Made by a program: the position numbers and the translations under genes | Notes under the pieces: model-generated | Databases searched by the model: none | Seen by the model: only the letters and a program-made list of their open reading frames with translations | Told to the model about the DNA's origin: nothing | Source of the DNA: JAAYZB01 sp035379945 | GTDB taxonomy: Bacteria; Bacillota_I; Bacilli_A; Izemoplasmatales; Hujiaoplasmataceae | Reading direction: 5' to 3' | NCBI GenBank assembly: GCA_035379945.1 | Contig: DAOSWG010000004.1 | Location: forward strand, 1-64,000 | Length of the DNA: 64,000 nt | Shown here: positions 17,039 to 25,632 of the stretch, in pieces | Numbering within the stretch: the first letter of the stretch is position 1 | How the letters are laid out: the number at the start of each line of letters is the position of its first letter

Positions 17039-17794
17039 TCATACCTCCCGCGGACGATGAAAGTATCCGCTGACCTCCGGCGTATAGTTGCCATTTTGGT
17101 CGTAAACATACAACGGTTCGGCAAATGACAGGCTCCCCCGGTTTCCCTTATTGGCGGCCTCAATCAATATCCAGAGTGCCGGCGTGCCGGGCTTTGAATA
17201 AACAAGCCGGATTCTCTTGATTGCAAATTTTTCCGTCTGTAAAACCAATATGATTTCCTGTAATCTATCCGCCCGGTGGATAAAATCAAACTTGCCTCCC
17301 TCTTTCAACATTCTCGACGCCTGTTTTGCCAGGGTTGAAAAAGAAAGCTGGGTTTCGTGTTTGGCAACCAAAATCTTATCGTTGTTTCCTTTGTTTCCTT
17401 CGCCGGTAAAAAACGGGGGATTGGAAACGACTATGTCAAAAGAAGACGGCCGGTAATGAAGATGGACGGCAGCAATGTCGTCCATGTCGATTTCGATTTG
17501 TTGAGCAAGTCCGTTAAGTTTTACGCTACGGACGGCCAATTCACAAAGTTCGGATTGAATCTCCACTCCGGTGATCTTTGCCTTTGTCCATTGCGAAAGC
17601 ATAAGTGGTATCGCTCCGGTTCCGGTTCCAAAATCCATAATTCTGGCAATCCGAGGATTCAGCGAAACAAAATTGGCCAACAGGACAGCTTCGATCGACA
17701 TCCGGAATGCCTTTTCGCTTTCGATGATTTTCAAGCCTTCATAAGCCATCAGGTTAGCGGTTTTTTCCCCGTCCTTCAAAAAAACGTCGTTCAT
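17039..17794 (-). CDS. tRNA1(Val) adenine(37)-N6-methyltransferase-like protein (TrmN6/YabB)
   Basis: 251 residues, class I SAM methyltransferase. Motif I is IMDFGTGTGAIPLML and the N6-adenine signature is VVSNPPFFTGEG. It corresponds to Bacillus YabB, related to E. coli TrmN6, which modifies A37 of tRNA-Val; the target here is inferred. Its ATG overlaps the TGA of ricT and its own stop overlaps the first possible start of rsmI, a tightly coupled operon. Confidence 0.9.
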   Translation of the reverse strand: MNDVFLKDGEKTANLMAYEGLKIIESEKAFRMSIEAVLLANFVSLNPRIARIMDFGTGTGAIPLMLSQWTKAKITGVEIQSELCELAVRSVKLNGLAQQIEIDMDDIAAVHLHYRPSSFDIVVSNPPFFTGEGNKGNNDKILVAKHETQLSFSTLAKQASRMLKEGGKFDFIHRADRLQEIILVLQTEKFAIKRIRLVYSKPGTPALWILIEAANKGNRGSLSFAEPLYVYDQNGNYTPEVSGYFHRPREV

Positions 17795-18651
17795 TCTTCC
17801 AGATCTTTCAGATCGTTTCCGTTGTTGTCGATGTTTTCTTCGGTAGCTTTTTCCCGGAATTCTAATTCAGATACTTTATAATATCTCGATGATCCATCAT
17901 CAAAATCCACCCTGGCTTCCATGGAGATAAAGTTGAGTTGCGTGACTTTTCCCCGGCCGTCCGGCGTTTTGACGAAAGAGTTGATCTTCGGTGCTATTTT
18001 CCTGTATTCCCGATAATTGTCATCTTCGTAATGGATACAACAAAGCAATTTGCCGCAGAGTCCGGATATGTTGCTAGGATTCAGAGACAAATTCTGATTT
18101 TTCGCCATTTTGATTGAAACCGGGTCGAATTCGCCGAGAAAAGACGAACAGCAAGTCGGCAGACCGCACGGTCCGATGCCGCCCAAGACTTTCGCGCCGT
18201 CTCTCGCTCCCACCTGACGAAGTTCGATCCTCAGACGGAATTCATTAGCAAGATCCTTGACGAGTTCGCGAAAATCGACGCGTCCGTCAGCGTTGAAATA
18301 GATTATCAGTTTGGATCTGTCGAGTGTGTATTCGCAATTCAGAAGTTTCATTTCCAGTTCGTTTTTCTTGACGAGTTCCGATGCTTTGTTCATTACAAAT
18401 ATCTCATCGGCTTTGTTTGTCTCATCTTGTTTGATATCCGCTTCGAGGGCAACCCTTATGATCGGTTTGAGCGGCAGGACGACTTCCTGTTCCGAAACCA
18501 TCTTGACATCGGATGCGGCTTCGCCTAGTTCGATCCCCCTGACGGTTTCGACGACGACCTTGTCGCCTTTATTGACTGTTTTTCCTCCGGTCGAGAAATA
18601 ATATTGTTTTCCCAGTCGATTGAACTTAACCGGCACTACCTGATATTCCAT
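17791..18651 (-). CDS. ricT: PSP1-domain protein RicT (YaaT)
   Basis: 286 residues from the ATG at 18651 (AGAGG, 8-nt spacing). The PSP1 core and the cysteine-rich segment (GPCGLPTCCSSFLGEF ... GLCGKLLCCIHYE) are intact. In Bacillus, RicT forms a complex with RicA and RicF that binds [4Fe-4S] clusters and FAD, promotes RNase Y-dependent mRNA maturation and speeds Spo0A phosphorylation. The partner genes are not in this window. It overlaps holB by 26 nt. Confidence 0.93.
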   Translation of the reverse strand: MEYQVVPVKFNRLGKQYYFSTGGKTVNKGDKVVVETVRGIELGEAASDVKMVSEQEVVLPLKPIIRVALEADIKQDETNKADEIFVMNKASELVKKNELEMKLLNCEYTLDRSKLIIYFNADGRVDFRELVKDLANEFRLRIELRQVGARDGAKVLGGIGPCGLPTCCSSFLGEFDPVSIKMAKNQNLSLNPSNISGLCGKLLCCIHYEDDNYREYRKIAPKINSFVKTPDGRGKVTQLNFISMEARVDFDDGSSRYYKVSELEFREKATEENIDNNGNDLKDLEE

Positions 18652-19660
18652 GGTCAAAACCTCTTTCTAAATCAACCAGCAAGGCGTCGAACGCCAACTG
18701 GCTGTTGATATTGTATTTCGTTGTCGATTTTAGATCCAGCACTTGGTCGATGGCTGCCTCGATTTTTTCCTGATCGGTCTTGTCGGCAAGTTTCCCGATC
18801 AATTCCTTTTCGCTTTCAAAAACGATCAGGGAATGATAATGAATTTTGTGCGACAGCATATCTTTTAGAAACAAAACCATCATCGTAAGGAAGAAATCGA
18901 TCGCTTCTGGATCGGGAAGAATCGCATCCCTTTGTTCTTTAAAGGCCATGACTGCCGATTTTTCGCCTGTCTCTAGCCTTTTGAAAATTTCAAACATTAG
19001 TTCCAATATATCTGATGTTTGCTGGGAAGCGGCCATTTCTCGGGCTTTATCGGTATTATCAGTATATTCCGATATACCAGCAACCATCGCTTGGGACAAA
19101 TTTTCTTTTTCCAGTTCCAACACTATCTGTTTCTTGTTTATGGGTGTGAAATGCAAAACCTGCGAACGGGAAACAATGGTTTTAAGCAAAGCGTTGACCT
19201 GGGAGGTAATCAGAATCTGATACAGATCCTGCCCAGGCTCCTCCATTGTTTTAAGCAAGGTGTTGGCGGCTTCCTGGTTGAATTTTTCCGCTTCGTTGAC
19301 GATATATATCCGCGGACCCTTTTCGACTGACTGACGCGAAAACTCCTGAAGAAGTTCCAATACCTGTTTTTTTCTGATCTGTTCGCTTTCCGCTTCCACA
19401 TAGAACAGATTCGGGTGAGCCATGTCATCGATCCGACGACAGTTGTGACAGGCCTGGCAGGGATTTCCGTCAGCTTGCAGATTCTGGCACAGCAAGGTTT
19501 TAGCAAGCAATATCGCCGTGTCTAAACGTTTGGACCCAAGCGGGCCTTCCAATATATACGAATGCGCTAGTCTTCTGTTTTTCAGACTGTTCCCGAGAAT
19601 TCTTGCGACATACGGCTGGTAGCCGGCAAGTTCATCCCAGGTGACAAGCATCTTTCTCAT
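18626..19660 (-). CDS. holB: DNA polymerase III subunit delta'
   Basis: 344 residues from the ATG at 19660 (GAGG, 5-nt spacing); upstream in-frame codons lie inside tmk. AAA+ clamp-loader features: RRLAHSYILEGPLGSKRLDTA in place of a canonical P-loop, a zinc module of four Cys (CQNLQADGNPCQACHNC), YIVNEAEKFNQEAANTLLKTMEEP, and sensor 1 LITSQVNALLKTIVSRSQVL. Delta' is the rigid stator of the clamp loader and usually lacks ATPase activity, consistent with the degraded P-loop. Follows tmk as in Bacillus. Confidence 0.93.
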   Translation of the reverse strand: MRKMLVTWDELAGYQPYVARILGNSLKNRRLAHSYILEGPLGSKRLDTAILLAKTLLCQNLQADGNPCQACHNCRRIDDMAHPNLFYVEAESEQIRKKQVLELLQEFSRQSVEKGPRIYIVNEAEKFNQEAANTLLKTMEEPGQDLYQILITSQVNALLKTIVSRSQVLHFTPINKKQIVLELEKENLSQAMVAGISEYTDNTDKAREMAASQQTSDILELMFEIFKRLETGEKSAVMAFKEQRDAILPDPEAIDFFLTMMVLFLKDMLSHKIHYHSLIVFESEKELIGKLADKTDQEKIEAAIDQVLDLKSTTKYNINSQLAFDALLVDLERGFDHGISGSAG

Positions 19661-19667
19661 CATATCC

Positions 19668-20291
19668 TCACAACAATTCGGCGATCTGATCAATCGCCGC
19701 TTTTGTGACGGTATCAATGTCGGCTTCGCCGTTGATCGAACGAATGCGGTCTGGATATTTCTTCATAAGTTCGTGATAGCCTTCGTATATTTTCTTGTGA
19801 AACGCCACTTGTTCCAGATCAAGCCGGTTAACTTCGCGGTTCGGAGTCCCGAAAACCCGGCTCAGACCCACTTCCGGACGGACATCGATATAGATCGTTC
19901 GGTCGGGAAAATGATTTTCGATCGCAAATTGGTTTATGGACATAACTTCGTCGATGCCAAGGTTTCTGGCGACGCCCTGATAGATCAGCGAACTGTCGAC
20001 AAAACGGTCACAGAGAACGATTTTATGCGCTTCCAGCGCCGGAAGGATCCTCTCCACCAAATGTTGTCTCCTAGAAGCCGCAAACAACAGGGCTTCCGTT
20101 CTCGGATCCATCTCCGTGTGTTCCTTGTTCAGGATAATGTTTCTGATCAGTTCGGAAATCCGGCTGCCTCCAGGCTCCCTTGTGACAAAAACCGGATATC
20201 CGAGTTTATCGAAATATTCGCCGACTTTTCTGATGACCGAGGTTTTTCCCGAACCTTCGGTCCCTTCGAATGTGATAAAAAGACCTTTCAT
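19668..20291 (-). CDS. tmk: Thymidylate kinase
   Basis: 207 residues from the ATG at 20291 (GGTGG upstream). P-loop FEGTEGSGKTS, DRX motif LCDRFVDSSLIYQG, and TREPGGSRISELIR are diagnostic. It phosphorylates dTMP to dTDP. It is the first gene of the tmk-holB-ricT-trmN-rsmI-DJ1-metG-yitT cluster and diverges from the metal ABC transporter. Confidence 0.96.
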   Translation of the reverse strand: MKGLFITFEGTEGSGKTSVIRKVGEYFDKLGYPVFVTREPGGSRISELIRNIILNKEHTEMDPRTEALLFAASRRQHLVERILPALEAHKIVLCDRFVDSSLIYQGVARNLGIDEVMSINQFAIENHFPDRTIYIDVRPEVGLSRVFGTPNREVNRLDLEQVAFHKKIYEGYHELMKKYPDRIRSINGEADIDTVTKAAIDQIAELL

Positions 20292-20352
20292 TCCATCCAC
20301 CCGCTTTACTTATTTATTATCTCACATTATGGCTGTTTTTTGTATAAATTCT

Positions 20353-20381
20353 TTCATTAATATTCAGCGGTATGATACAAT
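20353..20381 (+). promoter_or_regulatory. Possible promoter of the metal ABC transporter
   Basis: TTCATT (20353-20358), 17-nt spacer, TACAAT (20376-20381). Both boxes deviate from consensus; no clear metal-regulator operator was recognised. Confidence 0.4.
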
Positions 20382-20405
20382 ATCCTAAGAAAGCAAGGTG
20401 GGCTC

Positions 20406-21074
20406 ATGCAAATAGATATTCACAATTTGACGTTCGCTTACGGACACCGGAGCGTCATCAGCGGTTTGTCGCTTACTATAAATCCAGGTGATTATCTCGT
20501 TGTCAGAGGCAAGAACGGTTCCGGCAAGACGACGCTGATAAAATGTCTTTTAGGATACAATCCGGTAAAAACCGGAATGATTTTTTTCGATCATGAGGAT
20601 ATCAATACGTTTACCGGATGGACAAGGTTCGGTTATGTCAACCAAAAATTCGAGGACTTCAATTACGATTTCCCGATAACCGTCAACGAAATGCTTTCCG
20701 TATACAGTTTGAAGGAAACCGGACAAAGTTTCAGACTCAAACTTCTTGACCAGCTAGGAATCCTGGGAATCGTCAACGAAAATGTGAACAATCTTTCGGG
20801 AGGACAGTTGCAGCGGGTGTTCATCGCCAGGGCAATGCTGAATCAGCCGGATGTTTTGATTCTGGACGAACCGACCGCCTCGATCGACAAGATGAACACG
20901 GCTTACTTCTACCAAACCGTCAACATGCTCAATCAACAGGGCATAACGATTATTTTAGTGACTCACAACAGCGATCTTAAACCACTGAATTTCACACATG
21001 TTCTCACCATGTACCAAGACATGTCCTATGATTTCCAGACTTCCGAGAAAATCACAATTGAGGAGGCGGAATGA
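20406..21074 (+). CDS. Metal (zinc/manganese) ABC transporter ATP-binding protein
   Basis: 222 residues. Walker A is VRGKNGSGKTTLIK (about residues 32-45), signature LSGGQLQRVFIARAML (near 128), Walker B VLILDEPTASID, H-loop LVTHN. Sequence and pairing with a family-9 permease place it with ZnuC/MntB/AdcC. The AAGGTGGGCTC leader offers a weak ribosome binding site. Its stop overlaps the permease start. A solute-binding gene is not adjacent. Confidence 0.9.
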   Translation: MQIDIHNLTFAYGHRSVISGLSLTINPGDYLVVRGKNGSGKTTLIKCLLGYNPVKTGMIFFDHEDINTFTGWTRFGYVNQKFEDFNYDFPITVNEMLSVYSLKETGQSFRLKLLDQLGILGIVNENVNNLSGGQLQRVFIARAMLNQPDVLILDEPTASIDKMNTAYFYQTVNMLNQQGITIILVTHNSDLKPLNFTHVLTMYQDMSYDFQTSEKITIEEAE

Positions 21075-21967
21075 TGTACACATTGTCTTTTTTCACCGAC
21101 CTTTTCAATTATGATTTCATGTTAAAGGCGCTGGCCGCCGGTGTTATTCTCGGAGTCATCGCTCCTTTGATCGGGTCGATCGTCGTTGTGAGAAGGCTAT
21201 CGTTCATCGCCGACACCCTGGGCCATTTTTCCTTAGTCGGCGTCTCTTTCAGCCTTTTCCTGTCCACTATCGGAATCTCCATATTCTTCGATGAACCGCT
21301 TTTCTTTGGCCTTATCTTCTCGATCGTCGGAGGCTTGCTCATCGAAATGTTCCGCAGATCATACAAAAGTTACAAGGAAATATCAATGGTAATCGTCATT
21401 AGCCTTGGCACCGCGTTGTCGGCCGTCTTCTTTTCCAAGGCCAAAGCCACCGGTTCCCTTTACACCTATCTTTTCGGTTCCATTCTGACGGTCACCAATT
21501 ACTATATGTACGCGCTTCTGGCGATAACAGCCGTGGTGGCTGTTCTGTTTCTGGTTTTCGGTCGTCAGATCATCGCTGTCAGCTTTGACGAAACAAGTGC
21601 AAAGTTTCTCGGCATCAACGTGAATATTTTCCAGATTCTCTTCATGGTCGTCCTGTCCATCGTCGTTTCCGTCATGTTGGAAGCGGCCGGAGTTTTGCTA
21701 ATATCGTCAATGATGATTATTCCGGTGGCGGCCGGCATGAAACTGGGGTGGAGTTACCGTTCCACGCTTGGCATCGCGGTGCTGTTTTCCGAACTGTCGG
21801 TCATTTTCGGACTTTGGGCGGCATATTCGCTCAAGATTCCGAGCGGAGCAACCATCGTTTCCATCAACATTATCATTCTGCTTGTCGTGGCACTCATTAA
21901 AAAGATCGTTCTCAAAAGGCAAATCGCCAAACTCGCAAAGGAAAACCCCGTCGAAACAAATTGGTAA
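21071..21967 (+). CDS. Metal (zinc/manganese) ABC transporter permease
   Basis: 298 residues with eight or nine membrane helices; ABC-3/ZnuB family (VRRLSFIADTLGHFSLVGVSF near residue 40; LEAAGVLLISSMMIIPVAAG near 215). ATGA overlap with the ATPase gene. It forms the channel for Zn2+ or Mn2+ import. The metal cannot be told from sequence. Followed by a strong terminator. Confidence 0.92.
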   Translation: MMYTLSFFTDLFNYDFMLKALAAGVILGVIAPLIGSIVVVRRLSFIADTLGHFSLVGVSFSLFLSTIGISIFFDEPLFFGLIFSIVGGLLIEMFRRSYKSYKEISMVIVISLGTALSAVFFSKAKATGSLYTYLFGSILTVTNYYMYALLAITAVVAVLFLVFGRQIIAVSFDETSAKFLGINVNIFQILFMVVLSIVVSVMLEAAGVLLISSMMIIPVAAGMKLGWSYRSTLGIAVLFSELSVIFGLWAAYSLKIPSGATIVSINIIILLVVALIKKIVLKRQIAKLAKENPVETNW

Positions 21968-21986
21968 ATCATACGGTTTATATGGC

Positions 21987-22020
21987 AAGCCCGGATTCGT
22001 TTACCGATCCGGGCTTTTTT
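21987..22020 (+). terminator. Intrinsic terminator of the metal ABC operon
   Basis: AAGCCCGGAT / ATCCGGGCTT stem with a 10-nt loop followed by TTTTTT. It also lies just downstream of convergent truA. Confidence 0.9.
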
Positions 22021-22025
22021 ATTGG

Positions 22026-23009
22026 CTAATATTCGATATTGTAAAGACAGAGCCCGTTAGGCGGCGCCATTCTCACCGTATGTTTCCGCGACTTTTCCAT
22101 AATGATTTCCCTGATGCTTGTATCAGAACGGCCATTAGCGATTTCCACCAATTGGCACACTATCAGTCTCACCATATGATGCAAAAATCCGTCTCCTAGA
22201 ATATCTATCTCGACTTTGTTGTCACGTATTACGAGGTTTGTTTCGTATATTGTCCTGACCATGTCTTCTTTTTCGCCTGTCGCAAAACTCGTGAAATCAT
22301 GGGTCCCGACAAGCATTTTGAGATTGTCCGCCAATTTTTCCATGTCTTTCAGCGGACCGATTGGCCATTCCGTATGTCTGAACTTGGGATCGGCATCACC
22401 GATATTCAAACTATACCGGTATTCTTTTTTCCATACATCGTAGCGTGAATGGAAAAGTTTTGGCGCAAACTCCGCTTGACGGATCATGATGTCTTTCGGC
22501 AAAATCTTGTTAAGGGATGAAAGCCATCTTTTTTCCGTAAAATCCCTGTCGGTTTCAAAGTCGACAACCTGTCCAAAGGCATGGACTCCGCTGTCCGTAC
22601 GTGATGCCCCGTGGCAGGTTGTATTATTACCATTCATTTCCGATATGGCTTTCTCCAGTTCTCCCTGGATCGTTCTTTCTTTCTTTTGAAACTGAAATCC
22701 GTAAAATTCGGTTCCGTCATAGGCAACGGTAAGTTTTATTTTGCGGGCCGTGATGCCGGGGGTTACAAGGATTCTTTTGATCATTCCGTCCTGAAGATGG
22801 ATTTTCACAAGATGTCCGGTCTGATCTTCCCCATACATCGCCACATGGGCGAATGGTTGATGAAAAGCGATTCGGTCAAAGATGTCCTCGTTCGCAAGAA
22901 TGGTTTTTTGGACATTTTCCCTTCCCAGCTGGATTTCGCGGCCGATTTTGATTCCTGCATCCGGTGATATCATCGCCAAAAAATCCGCTGTTCCCATTAT
23001 CTGTTTCAT
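22026..23009 (-). CDS. truA: tRNA pseudouridine synthase TruA with N-terminal extension
   Basis: 327 residues if read from the ATG at 23009, which overlaps the ecfT stop (ATGA) and has AAGGTG at 5 nt. The TruA domain starts only at about residue 90 (RKIKLTVAYDGTEFYGFQ). The catalytic Asp is in CHGASRTDSGVHAFGQV. The first about 75-89 residues match nothing I know. An internal ATG at 22784 (AGGA at 4 nt) would give a normal 252-residue TruA, so the extension may or may not be translated. TruA makes pseudouridine at tRNA positions 38-40. It follows ecfA1-ecfA2-ecfT as in Bacillus. Confidence 0.9.
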   Translation of the reverse strand: MKQIMGTADFLAMISPDAGIKIGREIQLGRENVQKTILANEDIFDRIAFHQPFAHVAMYGEDQTGHLVKIHLQDGMIKRILVTPGITARKIKLTVAYDGTEFYGFQFQKKERTIQGELEKAISEMNGNNTTCHGASRTDSGVHAFGQVVDFETDRDFTEKRWLSSLNKILPKDIMIRQAEFAPKLFHSRYDVWKKEYRYSLNIGDADPKFRHTEWPIGPLKDMEKLADNLKMLVGTHDFTSFATGEKEDMVRTIYETNLVIRDNKVEIDILGDGFLHHMVRLIVCQLVEIANGRSDTSIREIIMEKSRKHTVRMAPPNGLCLYNIEY

Positions 23010-23974
23010 ATTAACACCTTGAGCACGATGGATCCTGCCAGGCAAAGAACGATGAAAAGACCGGCAAACAGATCAAGACGTTTGTATGCCAGTTCGTAAA
23101 TCCTTGTTCTCGGTTTACCGGGAACGAAATTCCGCGACTCCATGGCATCCGCCAAATCTTCGCTTCTTTTGATGGCGATTATGAACATCGGCACAAGCAG
23201 AGAAACGATCTGTTTCACTTTATCCTTAAGTTTTCCTTGGGAAAAATCGGCTCCGCGACTGGCTTGAGCGGCCATGATTTTCATCGCTTCGTCAAAAATC
23301 GTCGGTATGAATCTGAGACTAATGGAAATGATCAGGGCGAACTCGTCGCTATTGATGCCGATATGTTTCAAAGGACGCATCATTTTTTCCAGTCCCTGAG
23401 TCAGATCCGTCGGTTTGGTTGTCAGCGTCAAAACGGTGGAAAATGTGATAATGATCAAAAGTCTGACGACAACGAAAACCGACATCTCTAATCCTTTGGA
23501 ATAAATGATGAAGTCCCATGAGCCGAACTGATACCATGATGGCATATAATGGAAATTCAATATCGCCAAGGCCAGATAAAGAACAAACACGATGAATTTG
23601 AATCCGGATATGTTTTTGGCAATGATGCGCCACATAAACGTCAAAATTCCCAAAGCAATCATGCTCGAAGCGGAAAAATAGAATGTTGTCTGCCAGATGA
23701 CGGTTCCTTCCGTATTGAAAAGTACCTGGAAGAAAAAAGTGAAAATCATCAGTACTAGAAGTGGTTTCAATCCACGAAGAACCCGGCCAACCGATATTTT
23801 TCCCCATAACAACAGAACAATAGACAATCCCAAGGCAATCAAAAGCTGAGGTATTGTCTCGAGCAAGAAGACGGCCACCATCAAAATGACAACGGCGGCG
23901 ATTTTTGTACGCGGGTCCAGTTTGTAAAAGAATCCGGTTCCGGGAATATATTGCCCGATTACGATTCCTTTCAC
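23006..23974 (-). CDS. ecfT: Energy-coupling factor transporter transmembrane protein EcfT
   Basis: 322 residues, six or so helices, with an N-terminal YIPGTGFFYKLDPRTKI typical of EcfT and a C-terminal coupling region carrying the Ala-Arg-Gly motif (MAAQASRGADF). It bridges the two ATPases to exchangeable substrate-specific S components for vitamins or metals. Overlaps both ecfA2 and truA by ATGA. Confidence 0.94.
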   Translation of the reverse strand: MKGIVIGQYIPGTGFFYKLDPRTKIAAVVILMVAVFLLETIPQLLIALGLSIVLLLWGKISVGRVLRGLKPLLVLMIFTFFFQVLFNTEGTVIWQTTFYFSASSMIALGILTFMWRIIAKNISGFKFIVFVLYLALAILNFHYMPSWYQFGSWDFIIYSKGLEMSVFVVVRLLIIITFSTVLTLTTKPTDLTQGLEKMMRPLKHIGINSDEFALIISISLRFIPTIFDEAMKIMAAQASRGADFSQGKLKDKVKQIVSLLVPMFIIAIKRSEDLADAMESRNFVPGKPRTRIYELAYKRLDLFAGLFIVLCLAGSIVLKVLI

Positions 23975-24831
23975 TTTTCCATCACCCGCCTTATTTCCCT
24001 GGCGGCTTCTTCCGGGGTTTTTTTATAAATGTCGATATCGACGCCAAATTTCTCCCTGACGGCTTTCAGCGTCTTGATCGTTCCGGGATAGTCAAGATGG
24101 TTTTTTACGAGATCATCGCGCCGGAAAAGTTTGTCCGGGGTGCCGTCAAACACCAAATTGCCTGTATTTAACACCAAAACCCTAGAAGCATACTGATAAA
24201 CTAGATCCATATCGTGGGTGATGAGAACAATGGTCTTGCCAGTTTCTTTTTTAATTGACGAAAGAAGTTCCATCAACCGGCGTTTGCCGGCTGGGTCAAG
24301 ACCGGACGTTGGCTCATCCAGAACTAAAACATCGGGATTCAGGGCGAGAATTCCGGCAATCGACACTCTTTTCTTTTCGCCTCCGGACAGATTCAGAGGA
24401 CTTCTCTCAAGATAAGTATCGTCTAATCCGACCTGTTCGAGCGCTACCTTTGCCGCTTTAGCAGCTTCTTCTTTCGTCATCTTGAAATTCAACGGTCCGA
24501 ACATGACATCTTTTTCCACCGTTTCCTCGAATAACTGGTATTCAGGAAACTGAAAAACCAGTCCGACATGTTTTCTCAGACTGTTGTAATCGATTTTCTT
24601 ATCTCGTTTCGAAGTGATCACAACACCATCGATTACCACTTCTCCCTCGGACGGGAAAATCAGCGCATTCATATGTTGAACCAAAGTCGATTTACCGGAA
24701 CCGGTCTGGCCGACCAGACAGATGAACTCGTCCAGATTGTCGATTTCCAGACTGATATTGTTGATGGCCTGGAAAAAAGCGGCGTTGCCTTTCATATAGC
24801 GGTAGCTTACCTTTTTGAACTCAATTCCCAT
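23971..24831 (-). CDS. ecfA2: Energy-coupling factor transporter ATPase EcfA2
   Basis: 286 residues. Walker A GQTGSGKSTLVQHMN, Q-loop FQFPEYQLFEETV, signature LSGGEKKRVSIAG, Walker B VLVLDEPTSGLD, H-loop ITHDMD. The FPEYQLF Q-loop marks EcfA2. It overlaps the ecfA1 stop by 25 nt. Confidence 0.94.
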   Translation of the reverse strand: MGIEFKKVSYRYMKGNAAFFQAINNISLEIDNLDEFICLVGQTGSGKSTLVQHMNALIFPSEGEVVIDGVVITSKRDKKIDYNSLRKHVGLVFQFPEYQLFEETVEKDVMFGPLNFKMTKEEAAKAAKVALEQVGLDDTYLERSPLNLSGGEKKRVSIAGILALNPDVLVLDEPTSGLDPAGKRRLMELLSSIKKETGKTIVLITHDMDLVYQYASRVLVLNTGNLVFDGTPDKLFRRDDLVKNHLDYPGTIKTLKAVREKFGVDIDIYKKTPEEAAREIRRVMEK

Positions 24832-25610
24832 AGGAAAGTTTTCACCGCCTTTGCTTCTTCGTCATCACCTAAAAGATTACTGATTTCTAATGCGACCGGT
24901 AATTCAAGAAAAGCCCCGGCAAGCATATCGCGGCTTTTCAAAAGATCCTCTTTTTTACCGTCGGACACGATCCGGCCTTCCTTCATGACGACAAGTCGTT
25001 CCGCCCACAACGCCTCTTCGATGTCGTGGGTGATCATGATGATCGTTATGCCTTCGTTGTGCAAAGATCGGATATACTCCATGAGATCGGCGCGGGCATA
25101 GGGATCGAGCATCGATGTGGCTTCGTCAAAAATCATAACCTGGGTTTTCATCGCCAGAATGCCGGTGATCGCGACTCTCTGTTTCTGACCGCCGGACAGA
25201 TTGGCGGGCTCTTTGTCGAGCAAGTCGGTGATACCAACCTTGTTTGCGAAAAAATCGATTCTTTTCAGAATTTCTTCTCTCGGAAGACAAAGATTTTCCA
25301 TGCCGAAAGCGATATCGTCCCTGACGGTAACGCCAACGAACTGGTTATCGGGATTTTGGAAAACAATACCGATCTTTTGTCTGGCTTCGTAGACGGTTTT
25401 CTCGTTCAGTTCATTGCCATCCACAAAAACGGTCCCTTTTTCGGTTTCCAAAAGACCGACGACGGCTTTTGCCAGCGTCGATTTTCCGGATCCGTTGGGA
25501 CCGAGAATGGCGATCCATTCGCCTTTTTCGACCTTAAGATTTATTTTGTCAAGGGCCGGTTTGTCGTTTTCATAGGAAAAAGAAAGATCTTTGGTTTCCA
25601 AAAAACTCAT
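24807..25610 (-). CDS. ecfA1: Energy-coupling factor transporter ATPase EcfA1
   Basis: 267 residues. Walker A GPNGSGKSTLAKAV, Q-loop FQNPDNQFVGVTV (typical of EcfA1), signature LSGGQKQRVAITG, Walker B VMIFDEATSMLD, H-loop ITHDIE. Forms a heterodimer with EcfA2. First ECF gene after the CBS-domain gene. Confidence 0.94.
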   Translation of the reverse strand: MSFLETKDLSFSYENDKPALDKINLKVEKGEWIAILGPNGSGKSTLAKAVVGLLETEKGTVFVDGNELNEKTVYEARQKIGIVFQNPDNQFVGVTVRDDIAFGMENLCLPREEILKRIDFFANKVGITDLLDKEPANLSGGQKQRVAITGILAMKTQVMIFDEATSMLDPYARADLMEYIRSLHNEGITIIMITHDIEEALWAERLVVMKEGRIVSDGKKEDLLKSRDMLAGAFLELPVALEISNLLGDDEEAKAVKTFLWELSSKR

Positions 25611-25632
25611 CGGTACTTACCATCCGTACTTT

